From Euryodendron excelsum (lineage: Eukaryota > Streptophyta > Magnoliopsida > Ericales > Pentaphylacaceae), in assembly GCA_033060915.1 (NCBI GenBank), contig CM065382.1:7683001-7747000 (forward strand): 64,000 bases of DNA. Reading direction: 5' to 3'. The number at the start of each line of letters is the position of its first letter. Position 1 is the first letter of the stretch. The translations under genes and the position numbers were made by a program. A model generated the notes under the pieces. The model ran no database searches and was not told where the DNA came from. It saw nothing but the letters and a program-made list of their open reading frames with translations. Positions 29,160-54,365 of the stretch are shown here, in pieces.

Positions 29160-29519
29160 ATTAAAAAAACCCTTTTTAAACAGAAGAAACTAAAAAGAGA
29201 GGTACTAAGGTGAGGATGTCATCCCTATTTTACAAAAAAAAGGGTAAAGATGGCATTTTGGTAATTAAAAATAATTTTGAGAGGTTCTAAATTTTTCACA
29301 TCCATTGGTATCCAATTTCTGTATAATTTTTTTTTGTTTATATAGCATTATTCTATCCACATTATTAAAAAAATTTGCAGTTGTATTATTTAAGAATTTT
29401 AAAATTTATTTGGATATCTTTGCAGCAACTTTTATAACTTGGAGCTATGGAACATTCATGTAGATTGTATAGCATATTTCTAAATGGACTCCACAATTCG
29501 TGATTGTTAGGGTTAGGAG

Positions 29520-29596
<77 letters not shown>

Positions 29597-30088
29597 ACAA
29601 AAATGGTAGAAAATAGTCCAGATATTTCTCATGACCGTCCTCTATTGATTGTTTTATCAAGGTGAAAATGCAGAGTCTATACTATTTATATATAACATGG
29701 GATGGCTAAAATTCGCGAGTTGAGTTATTGGCCCTTTAACAAAAGGGCAAATCTATTACATAATTTTTGAAATATGGGAGGTTAGAGTAATTTCCAATAG
29801 CACAGGGGCACATCACGAATATTCAAGAGATTTCAATGGATTGTAAGCAAAACTATAACGGTAATATCATCACCATCAAATATGAAATGCTCAATCTCTC
29901 ACCTTATACAAATCAAATTGAACAAGTGTAATGCTATACGTAACCCTATTTCCTATTAGCAAATGCACGTGTGATGCAATCACTTTGCGTGTAAAAGTGA
30001 GAAATGAGATTATATGTAGCCTTTTTTACCAAAAATATAGAGAAGTTTGAAATCCCCCCAGTGTACCAAAAAAAAGAGAGAAAAATAA
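29160..30088. other. spacer between RPL10 and the receptor kinase gene
   Basis: No gene seen. It contains the GA microsatellite at 29523-29595 and the 3' region of the receptor kinase gene on the minus strand. Confidence 0.5.
29523..29595. repeat. (GA)36 microsatellite
   Basis: An uninterrupted GA run of about 73 nt. The Ser-Leu open frames on the complement are artefacts of it. Confidence 0.95.
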
Positions 30089-42996
<12,908 letters not shown>

Positions 42997-43572
42997 CCAA
43001 ATCCTTGATCGGAACCTCTCAATACACACAATTGACCAGAATTCTCAAACAACTCTTATGACCCAACACTCAAGATATATCTGAATTACCCAAATTCTCC
43101 ACCTGAAATAAGCAAGAGAAATAACCGAAGGCAGGTTCAAAAACACAGATTTTCGAATACTCAAGAAACCCAGATAAAGGTATGAGTTCTCAATTCAAAA
43201 TTAAATAATAAGAAGCCTGGAAATTTCCAATATATGTGTATGTATCTTTATATATATAACAATCCTTTCGAAAGATAACGGCTTGGAATCCTAATTCAAG
43301 AAGCCTAAGGGCAACAAGACAAACGAATTGCAGGGCAGAGAGAAAATCCCATCAAGAATGTCGTACAAAAAGTAGAAATATATTCACAGCGTGTAAGTGC
43401 GAATGTGTGTGCATATTACCCGGGTATAACAAGTGAAGGTAACGTTTAGAAGTGAGAGACTAAGGAGCTGCAGGACGTTTGGTTCTGGTGGGCTTCTTTT
43501 TGGGCGGATGAGAAGAAGAAGTATGAAGGTGTGGAATTGACCAATTCGCCGTTCAAGTGCTGGGAAGAGAGA

Positions 43573-43604
<32 letters not shown>

Positions 43605-43713
43605 GAGCAGCCATCATTTTCATCTGCTTTTTAAAATATTGAAATCGTCTACTGGGTTTGGCGTTATTGACTTTTGATGGAGATGTTGTAGTGTCTTTAA
43701 AGGGGACAATCAC
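42997..43713 (-). promoter_or_regulatory. kinase-gene 5' leader with probable intron and upstream ORF
   Basis: On the minus strand a donor (CCGG|GTAATA, exon end 43420) and an acceptor (TTATTTCAG, exon start 43102) suggest a leader intron at 43103-43419. The upstream leader exon contains an ATG at 43621-43623. It opens a 79-codon frame in the unspliced form, starting MKMMAAL followed by ten Ile from an ATC repeat (forward GAT repeat, about 43573-43603). The frame does not join the receptor frame, so it would act as an upstream ORF. Transcription start is not known. Confidence 0.5.
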
Positions 43714-45109
43714 AAAATGAAAGAGAGAGGGTGACAGAGTTGAAATCGCAGAGTGAAAGGTCGCATGGTGGGTAGAGAGAGAAGAACGTTTCCTCGGTTG
43801 TTTACGCTTGAGGGCTACTATTTGAAAAAGTCGGGCAATTACAGAGACACCGAGAGGGAAGAGTGTTGAACCCTGGGAATAACAGAGCGACGGTCCAATG
43901 GGATGAGAGGGGAGGAAGAGAAGAAACCGAAAGGAGGGAACTTGATGAAAGAAACGGAAAAGAGGGAAAACTCTTTTCTTGTTTGTTTCTAACTGAGGAG
44001 GGTACCGAACGAAAATAAATATATTCTATTTTCCTTCTTTTTTTTTTTTTTCTTTCACTAGTTATTCTACCATTTTTTTCTTTCAAATTTAAAAAATTAA
44101 AAAATATTTTTCTTTCAATTTTCTTGTAAAGTCAAATAATAAATAAATAAAATTTTCTACAATTTTTCTCTCACTTTGTTTTTTTTTTTTTCTTCTATAA
44201 GTTCCAAACATGCTCTCAATTGTTCACACTTTCACATGAGAGGTGGGTGCAACGAGAGATTGTTACCCCTAAATTTTCTTTCATGTTTTCTTTCACTAGT
44301 TATGCTATTATTTTTTAATTTTTCTTTTATTCTCTCGCAAAGTGATGGAGAAATAGTAGATTTTTATTTTTTATATGATGTAAAGCCTTGAGAAGTCATC
44401 TTCATTACTATTTAAATCCCATCCTTCACCCTTTCACAAAAAGAATAAATTATGTGAATTTTTTTTAATTTTTGCTACGCGTGCACTATTTGTATATGAT
44501 GAGATGCCTTGAGAAGTCAAACGAACAACAAATCACAAGGTAATCATAGTCTGTTGCTTAAGAAAGGCTTACCAAATTCCTAATTGTAATAAAAATTGTG
44601 AAATTGACTGATTCCTGCACTCCCATTGTTCTTATTTTACTTGAATATCAAACTAGCTATCACCCTCCAATGAGTTGGTAATACTTTTCTTCTACTTCTT
44701 TTTTTTTATTTTTTATTGTTCTTGAGGAAATATAACACATGCACAAACCACGCTTAAAGAATAATAAAAGTTTGTTGATTATGTTATAAAAAAAAAAGTG
44801 ATATTGCATGCCCGCCTTCATCTAGATTGGGGGTCTATGAGCCAAGGGAGCACTGCCTTCGTTATGTCGTGATTATACCATAAGAAATGTTTGTTCAAAG
44901 GTGATCAATAATAAAAAACAAAAAAATTCAAATATTAGAAAACGAGTCACAACTGATCAAAATTTCATTTCGATTAGCACATAAATGAAACATTTTAAAA
45001 TTTTTTAAGAGTGACAAATACTAATATAACAAAATATAACTTTCTATATGTTTCTCAATAAAAAGTATACAATATTTATAAAATATTATAAATTCGTGTC
45101 GACACAAAT

Positions 45110-45507
45110 AGAGGCGGAAGAACATGGGGCGGATGGTAGCCATGACCCCCTATATTTTTAAAATTTCACTAACATATTATATAGTTTGAGAATTTACCAA
45201 AGGAAATGCTACTTTGGCCCCTTCTAAAATTCAAAAAATATTACCTTGCCCTTTTAAAGTTTATGAAAAAATTTCTTAGATCTCACATGTTTTTAAGTAT
45301 CTGTGATAAATTTTAATACATTAACCCCACTAAAATACAATTAATTTTATCTTGTATCATTCCCAAAAGTTTTTTCAGCTTTTTTTTTTTTACTCATTTC
45401 AACAATTCTTCTTCATTGAAAATTTTAAATTTGAATGGTTCGTACCACTAAATTTTTTTTTTCTTTTACGTTGGCCCCCTTTTGTAAAATTTTTGAATCT
45501 GCCATTG
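45110..45507. mobile_element. 398-bp non-autonomous element with 9-bp flanking repeat
   Basis: GACACAAAT occurs directly on both sides, at 45101-45109 and 45508-45516. The ends, AGAGGCGGAAGAAC at left and GAATCTGCCATTG at right, are weakly inverted (GGCGGA against GGCAGA). Near the ends are CCCCCT-type blocks (GACCCCCTATATT and GGCCCCCTTTTG). If the first base belongs to the element, the duplication is 8 bp and hAT-like. Confidence 0.7.
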
Positions 45508-46562
45508 GACACAAATTACTGTTTTAGTATATTGCATTGAGCTTTGGTACATTTCGATATGTTTCCGTGTATTTTGAAGAAACATTAAAATTTTATTATT
45601 ACTATAATATTTCGTTTGGTCACTTGAGAAATGAAACGTTTCATCTATTTCAATAAAAACCAATGAAAAATTTGTTCCTCAAGGAGTCATCTACTACCCT
45701 TTCTTGCTTTTGGAGCCCGCAACTAAAACTCCTATAAACTTTTTGTGCTTACTTTTGTTTAGAATTGGCCACTTTTCCAGTAATATTTGAAATGTGAAAT
45801 TACTTAGGACTATAGGCAACTAGTGTAGATATATATGCACACCTATATTGTTTTAAACCTAGGGAGTTAAAATGCCCTTCGTTTTTGTAGGTTTGTGTCA
45901 ATTTTAAAGTCCATGGGGGCAGTTTAGGCATGATAATTTCGAGACTAACTGTTGTTTACTGGGCCTAGCCCCTTACAGAACAATCTTGAAGCCCACCAGC
46001 AGCAAGGCCAACCATAGTGCTTGATGGTCTGAATGACTAATCATACATCTTTATTGCTTGGGACTAACCAATAGGGTAAAACAAATCAAGGCCAAGGGCC
46101 GCCATTGCCTCAGCCTAAGCGTGACTATGGACCCAATAGCCTGCCCAAGTCTATCAATTATTTACAGGGTTTAAAATTCTTTTAACCCAATTATGTTAAT
46201 GGGTGAGTTTAGAAATTTTGTTTGGAACTTAGCCAGCATAAAATATATGTAAACTAATCGATTTGTATGCTTTAATATGTATGTGTAAATAGATTTTATG
46301 TTACTTAAGATTATTTATTAAAAAAATTATTTTTTAAAAATTTTTGTATTAAATGGGTAGGCTTGAGATCTAATTTTAGGCTTGATGAAAATCATTTCTA
46401 ATGTATGCCCGACTAAGCCTGACCAATGTTCACCCTTGCCTTAGTCTCACCCATAACCCTCCAATCTGAATGAATGGTTGGGCTTCGATCCTATATCCTT
46501 GAAACTAACTCTAAGAAATTTCTACCAACAAAGCTAACTAGCACATTTGGTGAAAAAATATT

Positions 46563-47492
46563 AAGGTTGCATTTGGCGGGGCTTTTTAAAGTCTTCCTCA
46601 CTGTGAAAGTGCTTTTGAAAATAACTTTTTTATTTGGTGAAGTTAAATGAAAGGCCTTCTCCGAAAGCCATAGCCTACCAAAGCCCGTTTAAGAGAAGTC
46701 ACCAGAGGCGGCTTCAGAAATGACACTTCTCGCGAAGTTACGTTCACCTAAGTGAAACTTTTTAAATCTCCCATACTACCCTTGTTTTTGCATCAAATGG
46801 CCTTTTATACCCCCATATCTTATGACATTTACAAACCTTAATTTATTCATTAACTTGCATGATAATGGCCTGTCTGCGAGGATCAACGTCATTCAAGGTA
46901 TATATGTTTCATGTTTTTTGAGTTTTGTTTACTCTCGTTTTGTGTTTTTCCAATCCTCTTTATATATAGTATATATACATATATCCATGCATATCTATGT
47001 CACGTATATATGGATATAAAAATATGTGTGTTTCTTTCGTCTTTAGTTCAGTTTTTTTATTTTTTTTATATGGGTTTTGTTCAACAAAGAGATGAAGAAA
47101 CATACCACGAATTCACCGGTATGATTACATGCCCCTTGTACAAAATGTAAACTCGTGAATTACTTTATATGGGTTTTTATACAATTACTTTATGCTTCTA
47201 ATATTTCACAATTATTCTATTTTTAATTAAATTATGATAAGAAATATAATTCAGGTGAATAACTATGCTAATGGACAATATTATCAATTGGAAGCTATTT
47301 GTCACTCTAAAATGTTAATTGCCACCAAACAAACATTTACATAGAGAAAGTACTTCTTCATTTCAAAGCACTTCTAAAATAAATATTCACCAAACATTCA
47401 TCTTCTCTTGCAAGTTTTTCTTATGAAGTTTTCTGTACAAAGTCCTTCTTTAAAGGACTTTTTCCTACCGGAAGCTACGCCAAACGAACCCG
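46563..47492. mobile_element. 930-bp non-autonomous element
   Basis: The left end is AAGGTTGCATTTGGCGGGGC. The right end, reverse-complemented, is CGGGTTCGTTTGGCGTAGC. Subterminal regions are also inverted (AAAGTGCTTTTGAAAATAA against CAAAGCACTTCTAAAATAAA). AAATATT flanks both sides (46556-46562 and 47493-47499). No transposase reading frame is present. Confidence 0.7.
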
Positions 47493-47784
47493 AAATATTT
47501 ACTTCGCAACTCTTTATACATCGCCAATATTTATGTAGTTTAGTCGCATTCAATTAGTTACTGTAATACTTCGGTTGCTAAGATTTTGAGTTCGCTCTCC
47601 CTTAATGAATTTATATTATGATTGTTGGAGTTTTTCAGAGAGATGAGTACTCAGTCTAACACGTTACTTGTGATATAGCTACTTAATTCCTATAAATTGA
47701 AAAACAAACAAACAAAACACTAGGCCATATGAAATTTTTTCTGTCAATGCATTTGAATATTGAACAAACAAGCACCTGAAGTAC

Positions 47785-48040
47785 GAGAAAATATTCAGTG
47801 TAACGGTGATGCCATGTTATCATATTGATGTGATATTACAAGCTAATAGAAATGTATCAAAATATAGTTTTTATCCTCATCACCTAAAATTGAAGAGTTT
47901 GTTAAGATATTTTATTCACATTACCCTACTAACTAACATGATATCTCATCACATAATACATAAGTAGATAGATTTTATTGACTTGTGATATCACATTAAT
48001 AATAATAATGTGTCATCACCGTTACACTGAATATTTTCTC
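47785..48040. mobile_element. MITE, family C copy 2 (256 bp)
   Basis: It has perfect terminal inverted repeats of at least 27 bp. The left begins GAGAAAATATTCAGTGTAAC and continues GGTGATG; the right ends GTTACACTGAATATTTTCTC. The 9-mers outside, CTGAAGTAC and TCGAAGTAG, share GAAGTA, which suggests but does not prove a 9-bp Mutator-type duplication. A related copy is at 14581-14833. Confidence 0.85.
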
Positions 48041-48959
48041 TCGAAGTAGAGAACAACAAATATATACTTAATAAGTACATGTTACTATTATAATCCAAAA
48101 ACTTAATGAAGGTCTTTGGATATCAATAATATCATATCGGACTAGTTCACTAAAGTGAATATATTACATACAAATCACATGGACAGCATGTATTTGCTAC
48201 AGATTGTGCCTTTTTCTTTTCGGCTAACTAAAGCTTTTGCTACTTTATCATATGCTGAGTGCTAGATATTTCTATAACCGACACAAAGCATGCATAGACA
48301 GATATATACAAAGGGTAATGGACATAGATATTTTCCAAACTTTACCAATTACAATTGTGATAAAACTCTATGTTCAGATGTCCTGTGTTTTAAAGATTCT
48401 TGACAATAGCTGAATAAAACAATTTTGATATTTCCTTGTGTTATGAACACGATTATGAACACAGTGAAAATACTATTTTTAAACACGGTTTATTTATGTT
48501 TGGCTCACATCATCTAGTGTCATCTTGATTCTTTTTCTCTCTATCTCTCCAAAATTCCAAACTAATGATGATTCTTACAGCTTTAAATCACTAAAATTTG
48601 AGTGTTTTCGAACCTATAATCTGATACCGCTAAAATGTTCTACTTTTCAGCTTTCTCACTATGACCAGAATATGCTTCTTTTTTTTTTTTATAATAACCC
48701 AAATTTGTGAAGCATACTTTAATTTGACCTAATAAATCATTTGAACATACTTTAATTTCTAAGAAAATCTCAAAAAAATAAACCAATTTTGAAATAGAAT
48801 AAATATTGTGTCAAATAATGTGCTTGAACGTTGCCCTAAATTGGAATTTGTTCTCACTTTCTCCATTAGAGAATAAAAACAATAGCGTTAGACTCCAAAT
48901 AAGTTAGTTGCTTCCTCCCATTAGAAAAATGTAGACGTGTAGTGATTGACAGATGGGGA

Positions 48960-49556
48960 GAGGCTTTACTTTATGAAAAATGTTAATGACGCCCACTTTT
49001 CGGCTAATGCACCCTCTTGCTTTGTTTGTGCTGTCGAAAAGGACTGACCAATTCTAACCATTTTGAAAAATATGAAACTAAAGACGAGCTTTGGCCCTGC
49101 GAAGCTCATACCACAAGTTGTGTCCATAAACAGGACAAAGACGTATAAGACTGATGTGACGTCGCTGACATTTGTTTTTAGTATGATAGGTTTGAATTGA
49201 ATTGCATCCACAACTTTGAGGAGGCCCGTATGGCCCGGAGGGGACCAAAGCTCTGGCAAGTCACAAGACCACACAAAAAACCAACTCACCCCAATCTCAA
49301 TGACCATGTGCATTGAACCAATGGAGAGTATTAATTACGAGCGTGTATTTCTTCTTCTTTATTCTCTTTTCTTTCGCAGGTACTTTTCGGTAAAGCTTTC
49401 TTATACGCCACCGTATCCTCATCTCTACAACCAATGGGGTTATTGCGGAGCCGATCATTCTGTTGAAGAAAGTGAAGGTACTAGGCCAGTTCACGACTCT
49501 CACAGAAGTCACGCATATTCAACCTGCCATAGTTTGACTTCGTCATCCAAGCAAAC
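48960..49556. other. GC-richer block of unknown origin
   Basis: This block is less A/T-rich than its surroundings and has open frames of 115 aa (48966-49313, minus) and 133 aa (49216-49617, plus), which overlap. Neither has a domain I recognise, and neither shows clear splice-supported extension. It may be a gene relic or a transposon-borne fragment. Confidence 0.3.
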
Positions 49557-50546
49557 CCAATTGCGAGTTTTTTTTTTCCAAAATAACGTGATTTTTAAAA
49601 TTTATTTTCAAAATTAACAATTTTAAAAGGTATTTTTCAAGATAATTCTTTAAAAATACAATTTAAGATTATGTTTTTTTTACCCATGGGAGAAGAGAGA
49701 GAGAAAGGAAGAGAGAAGAGAGAGAGAGAAAAGGAGAGATCTCTCTCTACTCAATTGCGGCTCTCCCTCTCTCACTCTCTCCCTCTTCTCTCATTTTATT
49801 TTTTTAAAATTTTAAAATAAAAATAATGAGAATTTTAAAAATATTATAAGTTTGTACATATTTTATGTATGTGTAAAAATTGTCTTGAAATTTAAAAATA
49901 AATTTTTTTTATCTAAACAGATTGGTCATACTCGAATTACTTTTAAAATTCTCATTATTTTTATTTTTAAAATTCAAAAAATAAAATGAAAAATGTGATC
50001 GAATTTGTCTTTAATTCCACACATAATGTTTATGACCTCGTAAAATAATTCGCGTTATGGATCGAACACAATTTACATGAGTGGAATTAAAGACAGATCC
50101 GATCACATTCTTCATTTTATTTTTTAAATTTAAAAATAAAAATAATGACAATTTTAAAAGTAATTCGCATACGATCAATTTGTTTGGTTAAAAAGATTTA
50201 TTTTTTAAATTTTCAAGACAATTTTTACACATACATAAAAACATATATGAAATTATAATACTTTTAAAATTCTCATTGTTTTTATTTTAAAAATTCAAAA
50301 AAATAAAATGAAGAATGAGAGTGAGAGAGAGAAAATGAGAGAGAGTTGCTCCTTTTTTCTCTCCCTCTCTCTCCTTCTGTCTTCCTTTCTCTTTCTCTTT
50401 CTCTTCTCTCTCTCATGGATAAAGAAAATGCAATCTTACCTTATTGCTTTTTACTTAATTGTGGGAAATACCTTTTGAAATTATTGATTTTGAAAATAAA
50501 TTTCAAAAATTACGTTATTTTAGAAAAAAAACTCCCCAATTGCCCA
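49557..50546. repeat. ~1-kb near-palindrome (foldback element), arms ~470 bp
   Basis: The left arm, about 49557-50026, and the right arm, about 50078-50546, are reverse complements over nearly their full length. Matching pairs include CAAAATAACGTGATTTTTAA with (right, reversed) TAAAATAACGTAATTTTTGA, the GA-rich block at 49692-49740 with the CT-rich block at 50357-50414, and GTGATCGAATTTGTCTTTAA with GTGATCGGATCTGTCTTTAA. The loop is only about 50 nt. No protein-coding content. The long arms suggest a MULE-like or foldback transposon; no target duplication was established. Confidence 0.85.
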
Positions 50547-50583
50547 AAACTAAAAATGCTCACATCTATCTCTATATATATAT

Positions 50584-51405
50584 GTGCTGGGAAAGAATAC
50601 AATAACTAGTAAAATAAGACAAAAAAATTTGAAATCTTACAGCACTAATAAAGTATCGACTGAGTTGAAGCGCAAAAAATGTCACTCTCTTTAGGACGGT
50701 ACGCGTCCCTACAAACAGATTTTTGGTGCAGCAGAATATAGCACGTTGTCTCCAAGATACAATAGCCTAGTCACTGACTGTAACTTCTCTTATTCTACAC
50801 AACTTTAAGAAACAAAAGCCTATCCCACACACCTTATTTTGTCCAAAAAAAACTTGAGGAAATCAAAATAGAAAAACTTGAATTGAATTCGGTCCCATGA
50901 ATCAGTTGTTGAAATACCTATCTATAGGTATTGTAGGCTGTAATCCCCGTTGAATCAAAATGGCTTATTAAGGCTATTCAATCCAACATTAATGGGAGCT
51001 ACACCACTAGTTGTATTTCCTTCCATAGCGTACCATCATAAAATTGTTGGGAAAGAATAAATAACTACAATAACTAGTAAAATAAAACAAAAAAAAACTT
51101 AAAACCTTATAGCACCAATAAAGTACCGACTAAGTTAAAGCACAGACAATGTTGCTCTCTTTAAGGCGGTACAAATTTTTGATACAACAGAGTATAGCAC
51201 GCTGTCTCTAGGATACAACAGCCCAGTCACCTACTGTAGTTTTTCTTAATCAGCACAATTTCAAGAAGCAAAAGCCTATCCCACACACCTTACTTTGTCC
51301 AAAAAAAAAAAAACTTGAGGAAATCAAAATAGGAAAACTTGAATTGAATTCGGTCCCAAAAATCAGTTGTTGAAATACCTATCTATAGGTATTGTAGGCT
51401 GTAAT
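50584..51405. repeat. direct duplication, two ~360-bp copies
   Basis: Copy 1 (50584-50945) and copy 2 (51044-51405) both start GGGAAAGAATA within a few bases and end TATAGGTATTGTAGGCTGTAAT. They match closely throughout, for example GCCTATCCCACACACCTTA and CTTGAATTGAATTCGGTCCC. The spacer of about 98 bp has no clear primer-binding site. They could be LTRs of a tiny element or a plain tandem duplication. Confidence 0.8.
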
Positions 51406-52074
51406 GTTACCATCCAAATTTCATGACCAAAATCAATGTGCGCAAAAAACTTTATTGTGTAAAGAAATCTCCATACAATGCATACTGATTTTTCAAAAGA
51501 AAACTGACAATTTGAATCTGCCAATTATGTGTATGAAAGGTAGAAAACTGAATCTCCAAATCAATGGCAATGAATTGGTACAATCAAAACTGAAAAATGA
51601 TATTAATGACCACTAATATGGGGGTTACACAATATATTTGATATTAAAATATACGAACAATATGTATATATCTATTTACTATTATAAAAGTCGCAGTTTA
51701 TGATTTTTCCTCCAGTAAATTTTCACTTTCAAAATTGCCTATCCTTAATCATATGTATCCCTTCCATATTGCACTTCCATATTGCAGCCTTACGTTACAT
51801 GTAACCACCTCACTACCGTAATTTGTTTGACACCAAACCTCTAATGAAATTAGAGCAGCCGACTTGAATTCTTGAGTTTGTCATACAATTGCAACCGTCT
51901 TCGTATCATTAACTATGGCATTCATCTTACCTTTTAAACCAACCAATCAAAATGGTTACTTGCATTGGCTCATCTTTTTTGTCTAATATTGTCAAACCCA
52001 ACACCCAGTCTGCACAAACGCACTGGGGTGCAATCAAAGTAGCAACCGAAAAAATGAGTGTAACTTGTACGCTT

Positions 52075-52417
52075 GATTAGGAACTGGTGAAATTAATTGG
52101 AGGGTGTTTAGTCACTAGTTAATAGATTAATGTTAATAATCGAAAAAAAGATGTGTCTATAAAACTTGTTCGTGTGATTAAAGATTGAAGAACTAACAAA
52201 ATCGATTAGAGAATGTTTAGTTATTAGCCAATGGATTGATGTTAGCAACAGAAAAAAGGTGTGTGTATAAAATTAGTTCCCATGATGTGAGAACTAACGA
52301 AATTGATTGGAGGTTGTTTACTCGCTAGCTAATAGATTGATAGAAGCTACTAAAACACATCTGATTTTGGGTTTATAGTTTTTTGGCCGAAGAGTCCAAT
52401 GAAATAAATAATACACA
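52075..52417. repeat. ~100-bp tandem repeat block, left part
   Basis: At least three diverged units are seen. Each has a GAACTAACGAAATTGATTGG-like start, then TAATAGATTGATG, then GAAAAAAGGTGTG and TATAAAATTAGTTCCCATGA. Two units recur at about 54360-54575. Confidence 0.75.
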
Positions 52418-54365
52418 TCTATACTATATATTATAGCAGAATGAATGAAGGTCTTTAAGCTTCAAAATCTTAATCCAATTTTAACAAATTTTTAACTTTT
52501 TTCAATATTTTAATAACATGTGTTGCAATTTGATTGGTTTAGAAACTTAATTTTAGAATTTTGCACTTTAACTGGTTTAGTAATAGAATTTTTGAATACA
52601 TTACTTTTATATGATTATATATAATTTATATTGTGTATATATGATTATATGAATCTATAATTCTTATTTTTGAATTTATTCCTTTGATATGATTATATGA
52701 ATTTATAATTGGAAAAGCCTATCAATGCAATCATAATTTTCTAAAATTTTCTGTAATTATATGGATCTATATTTGATAAACCCAATCAATGCAAGATGGT
52801 TATTAAAATGGAAATATATTTTATTTAGGTATATATTTCCAATTTGCTAATGCAAGATGATTATTAAAATGGAAAGTTTGTTTGTTTGTTTTTTTTTTTT
52901 TTTGGGTATGCCCTGTGGTATAAGCATTTAATATTTCGTATATATGATTATCAATATTTTAATATCACTATGGTAAGATGATTATATCTATTTATAGTAT
53001 ATATTATAGTAATATGTTGTCCTCTTTTTAAGTCTTAAACTCTCAATCCAATTTTTATATTTTTATAATATTGAATATTAGATGTTGCAATCTATACTAT
53101 ATATTATAGCAATATGTTGTCCTCTCTTTAAGTCTTAAACTCTCAATTCAATTTTTATAGATTCTTATATTTTTGTAATATTGAATATTAGATGTTGCAA
53201 TTTGATTGGTTTACGAATTAAAGTTTATATAATTATATAAATCTCATTAATTGAATGGTTCCTAAAATATATTTCAAAATTGAAGCTAATATGTGTTTCC
53301 TAAACTTACTTCCTTAAAAATTCTCTATAGTTGGTAAAGCCTATCATAAATTCCTAAATTGCACTTCAAAATTTAAACTAATATATGTTTTCTAAACTCA
53401 CTCTTTTAAAATTTGAAATATGCATATCCATTAGTACGTAAAATTAGGGTACTAAAGCACCCAATTTTTAAAAATAGCCATCTCCCTCTCCCTCTCTCTC
53501 TTTCTCTTTCATTCTCAATGCCTTCTTTCACTTGCTGTACAAAGCACTGCCTCACTTTACATGTAAGTATTCACTCACATGTTTCATCTTTAATGCTCGT
53601 TCTCTTAATTTGTACCTATCCGTTAGCACGAACACTTTTTGATAGGCTAGCTAATTCTACACTTATTCACTAGCACCCACAACTACACATATTCATTGGT
53701 ACTCATACTTATCAAGAGTCTGTTGATAACTTAGAAAACACGTGAACACGGTTGACTCGTGCAATAAGTTGAATTACACTGCTAAGTGACTATCTTAAAA
53801 AAAAACCACTGAAGACGGCTAGCTTATGTTGAGAAAAATTTGAGAAATAGTTGAACTATATTGAGAAAAAATATTCGAAACGATATTTATTTAGGAAAAT
53901 TACATGTTTTAAAATTCACCATTAAATTAGTATATTTGAAATTTCACCTTTATATTAATATATTTGAACAGGATCCGAGTTAGGTCCTAATTATTTTGTC
54001 CCACATTAAATATGCCAAATGATGACCAAGGACAAGAGCTACATGGTGAGCCTAAAACGTGATTTGAAGTAGCATAATTACAATTAATGGCCAGTTTTGG
54101 AGCACATTCAAAAGATGGAAGTTAAAGTTGAATTGAGGAATTAGGCTCTCACACTAAAAAATGCATTGACCTCTAACCTAACCACATGCCATTGAACCTT
54201 GACTTAGCTGGTATATTTCATATTGTTGTTAATTTACTTAACTAAGGATGTTTTATGCATTTTATTTGTTATATTTATTTAAGTTAGCAATAAATACAAA
54301 ATATGACTTAGTGTGATTTAATTTTTAATAATTTAGCAATGCATATCACAGGTTTACTGCTAGTT
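52418..54365 (+). mobile_element. Helitron-like termini (possibly nested non-autonomous Helitrons)
   Basis: TCTATACTATATATTATAGC occurs at 52418 and 53091, each time preceded by A, and a variant TCTATTTATAG lies at 52987. This is typical of plant Helitron 5' ends (A|TC). Around 54340-54362 a hairpin-like ATGCATAT segment is followed by GGTTTACTGCTAG, a plausible but degraded 3' end (CTRR then T). The related inverted copy at 58490-59060 keeps a clean hairpin, CGTGCATAGCACG, with CTGA then T after it. There is no Rep/helicase reading frame. Confidence 0.45.
53886..54365 (+). repeat. inverted-copy pair, member 1
   Basis: This stretch, starting at TTTAGGAAAATTACATGTTT, is repeated in reverse complement at 58490-59060, including AATTAATGGCCAGTTTTGGA and TTTAGGCTCACCATGTAGCT (in the other orientation). 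Confidence 0.85.

Larger units (their letters stand above)
43720..49200. other. intergenic, repeat-bearing, no gene seen
   Basis: It contains T-rich tracts, an element with a target duplication at 45110-45507, a 930-bp element at 46563-47492 and a MITE at 47785-48040. The remaining sequence is A/T-rich. Open frames are short and made of low-complexity Phe/Leu/Ser codons. Confidence 0.55.

Noticed and set aside
29386..29660. Ser-Leu-rich open frames
   Set aside because: They are translations of the (GA)36 microsatellite.
42997..43029. N-terminal extension of the receptor kinase
   Set aside because: The frame continues upstream of Met 42996 but has no ATG there (it opens with GTG), and the signal peptide begins properly at 42996.
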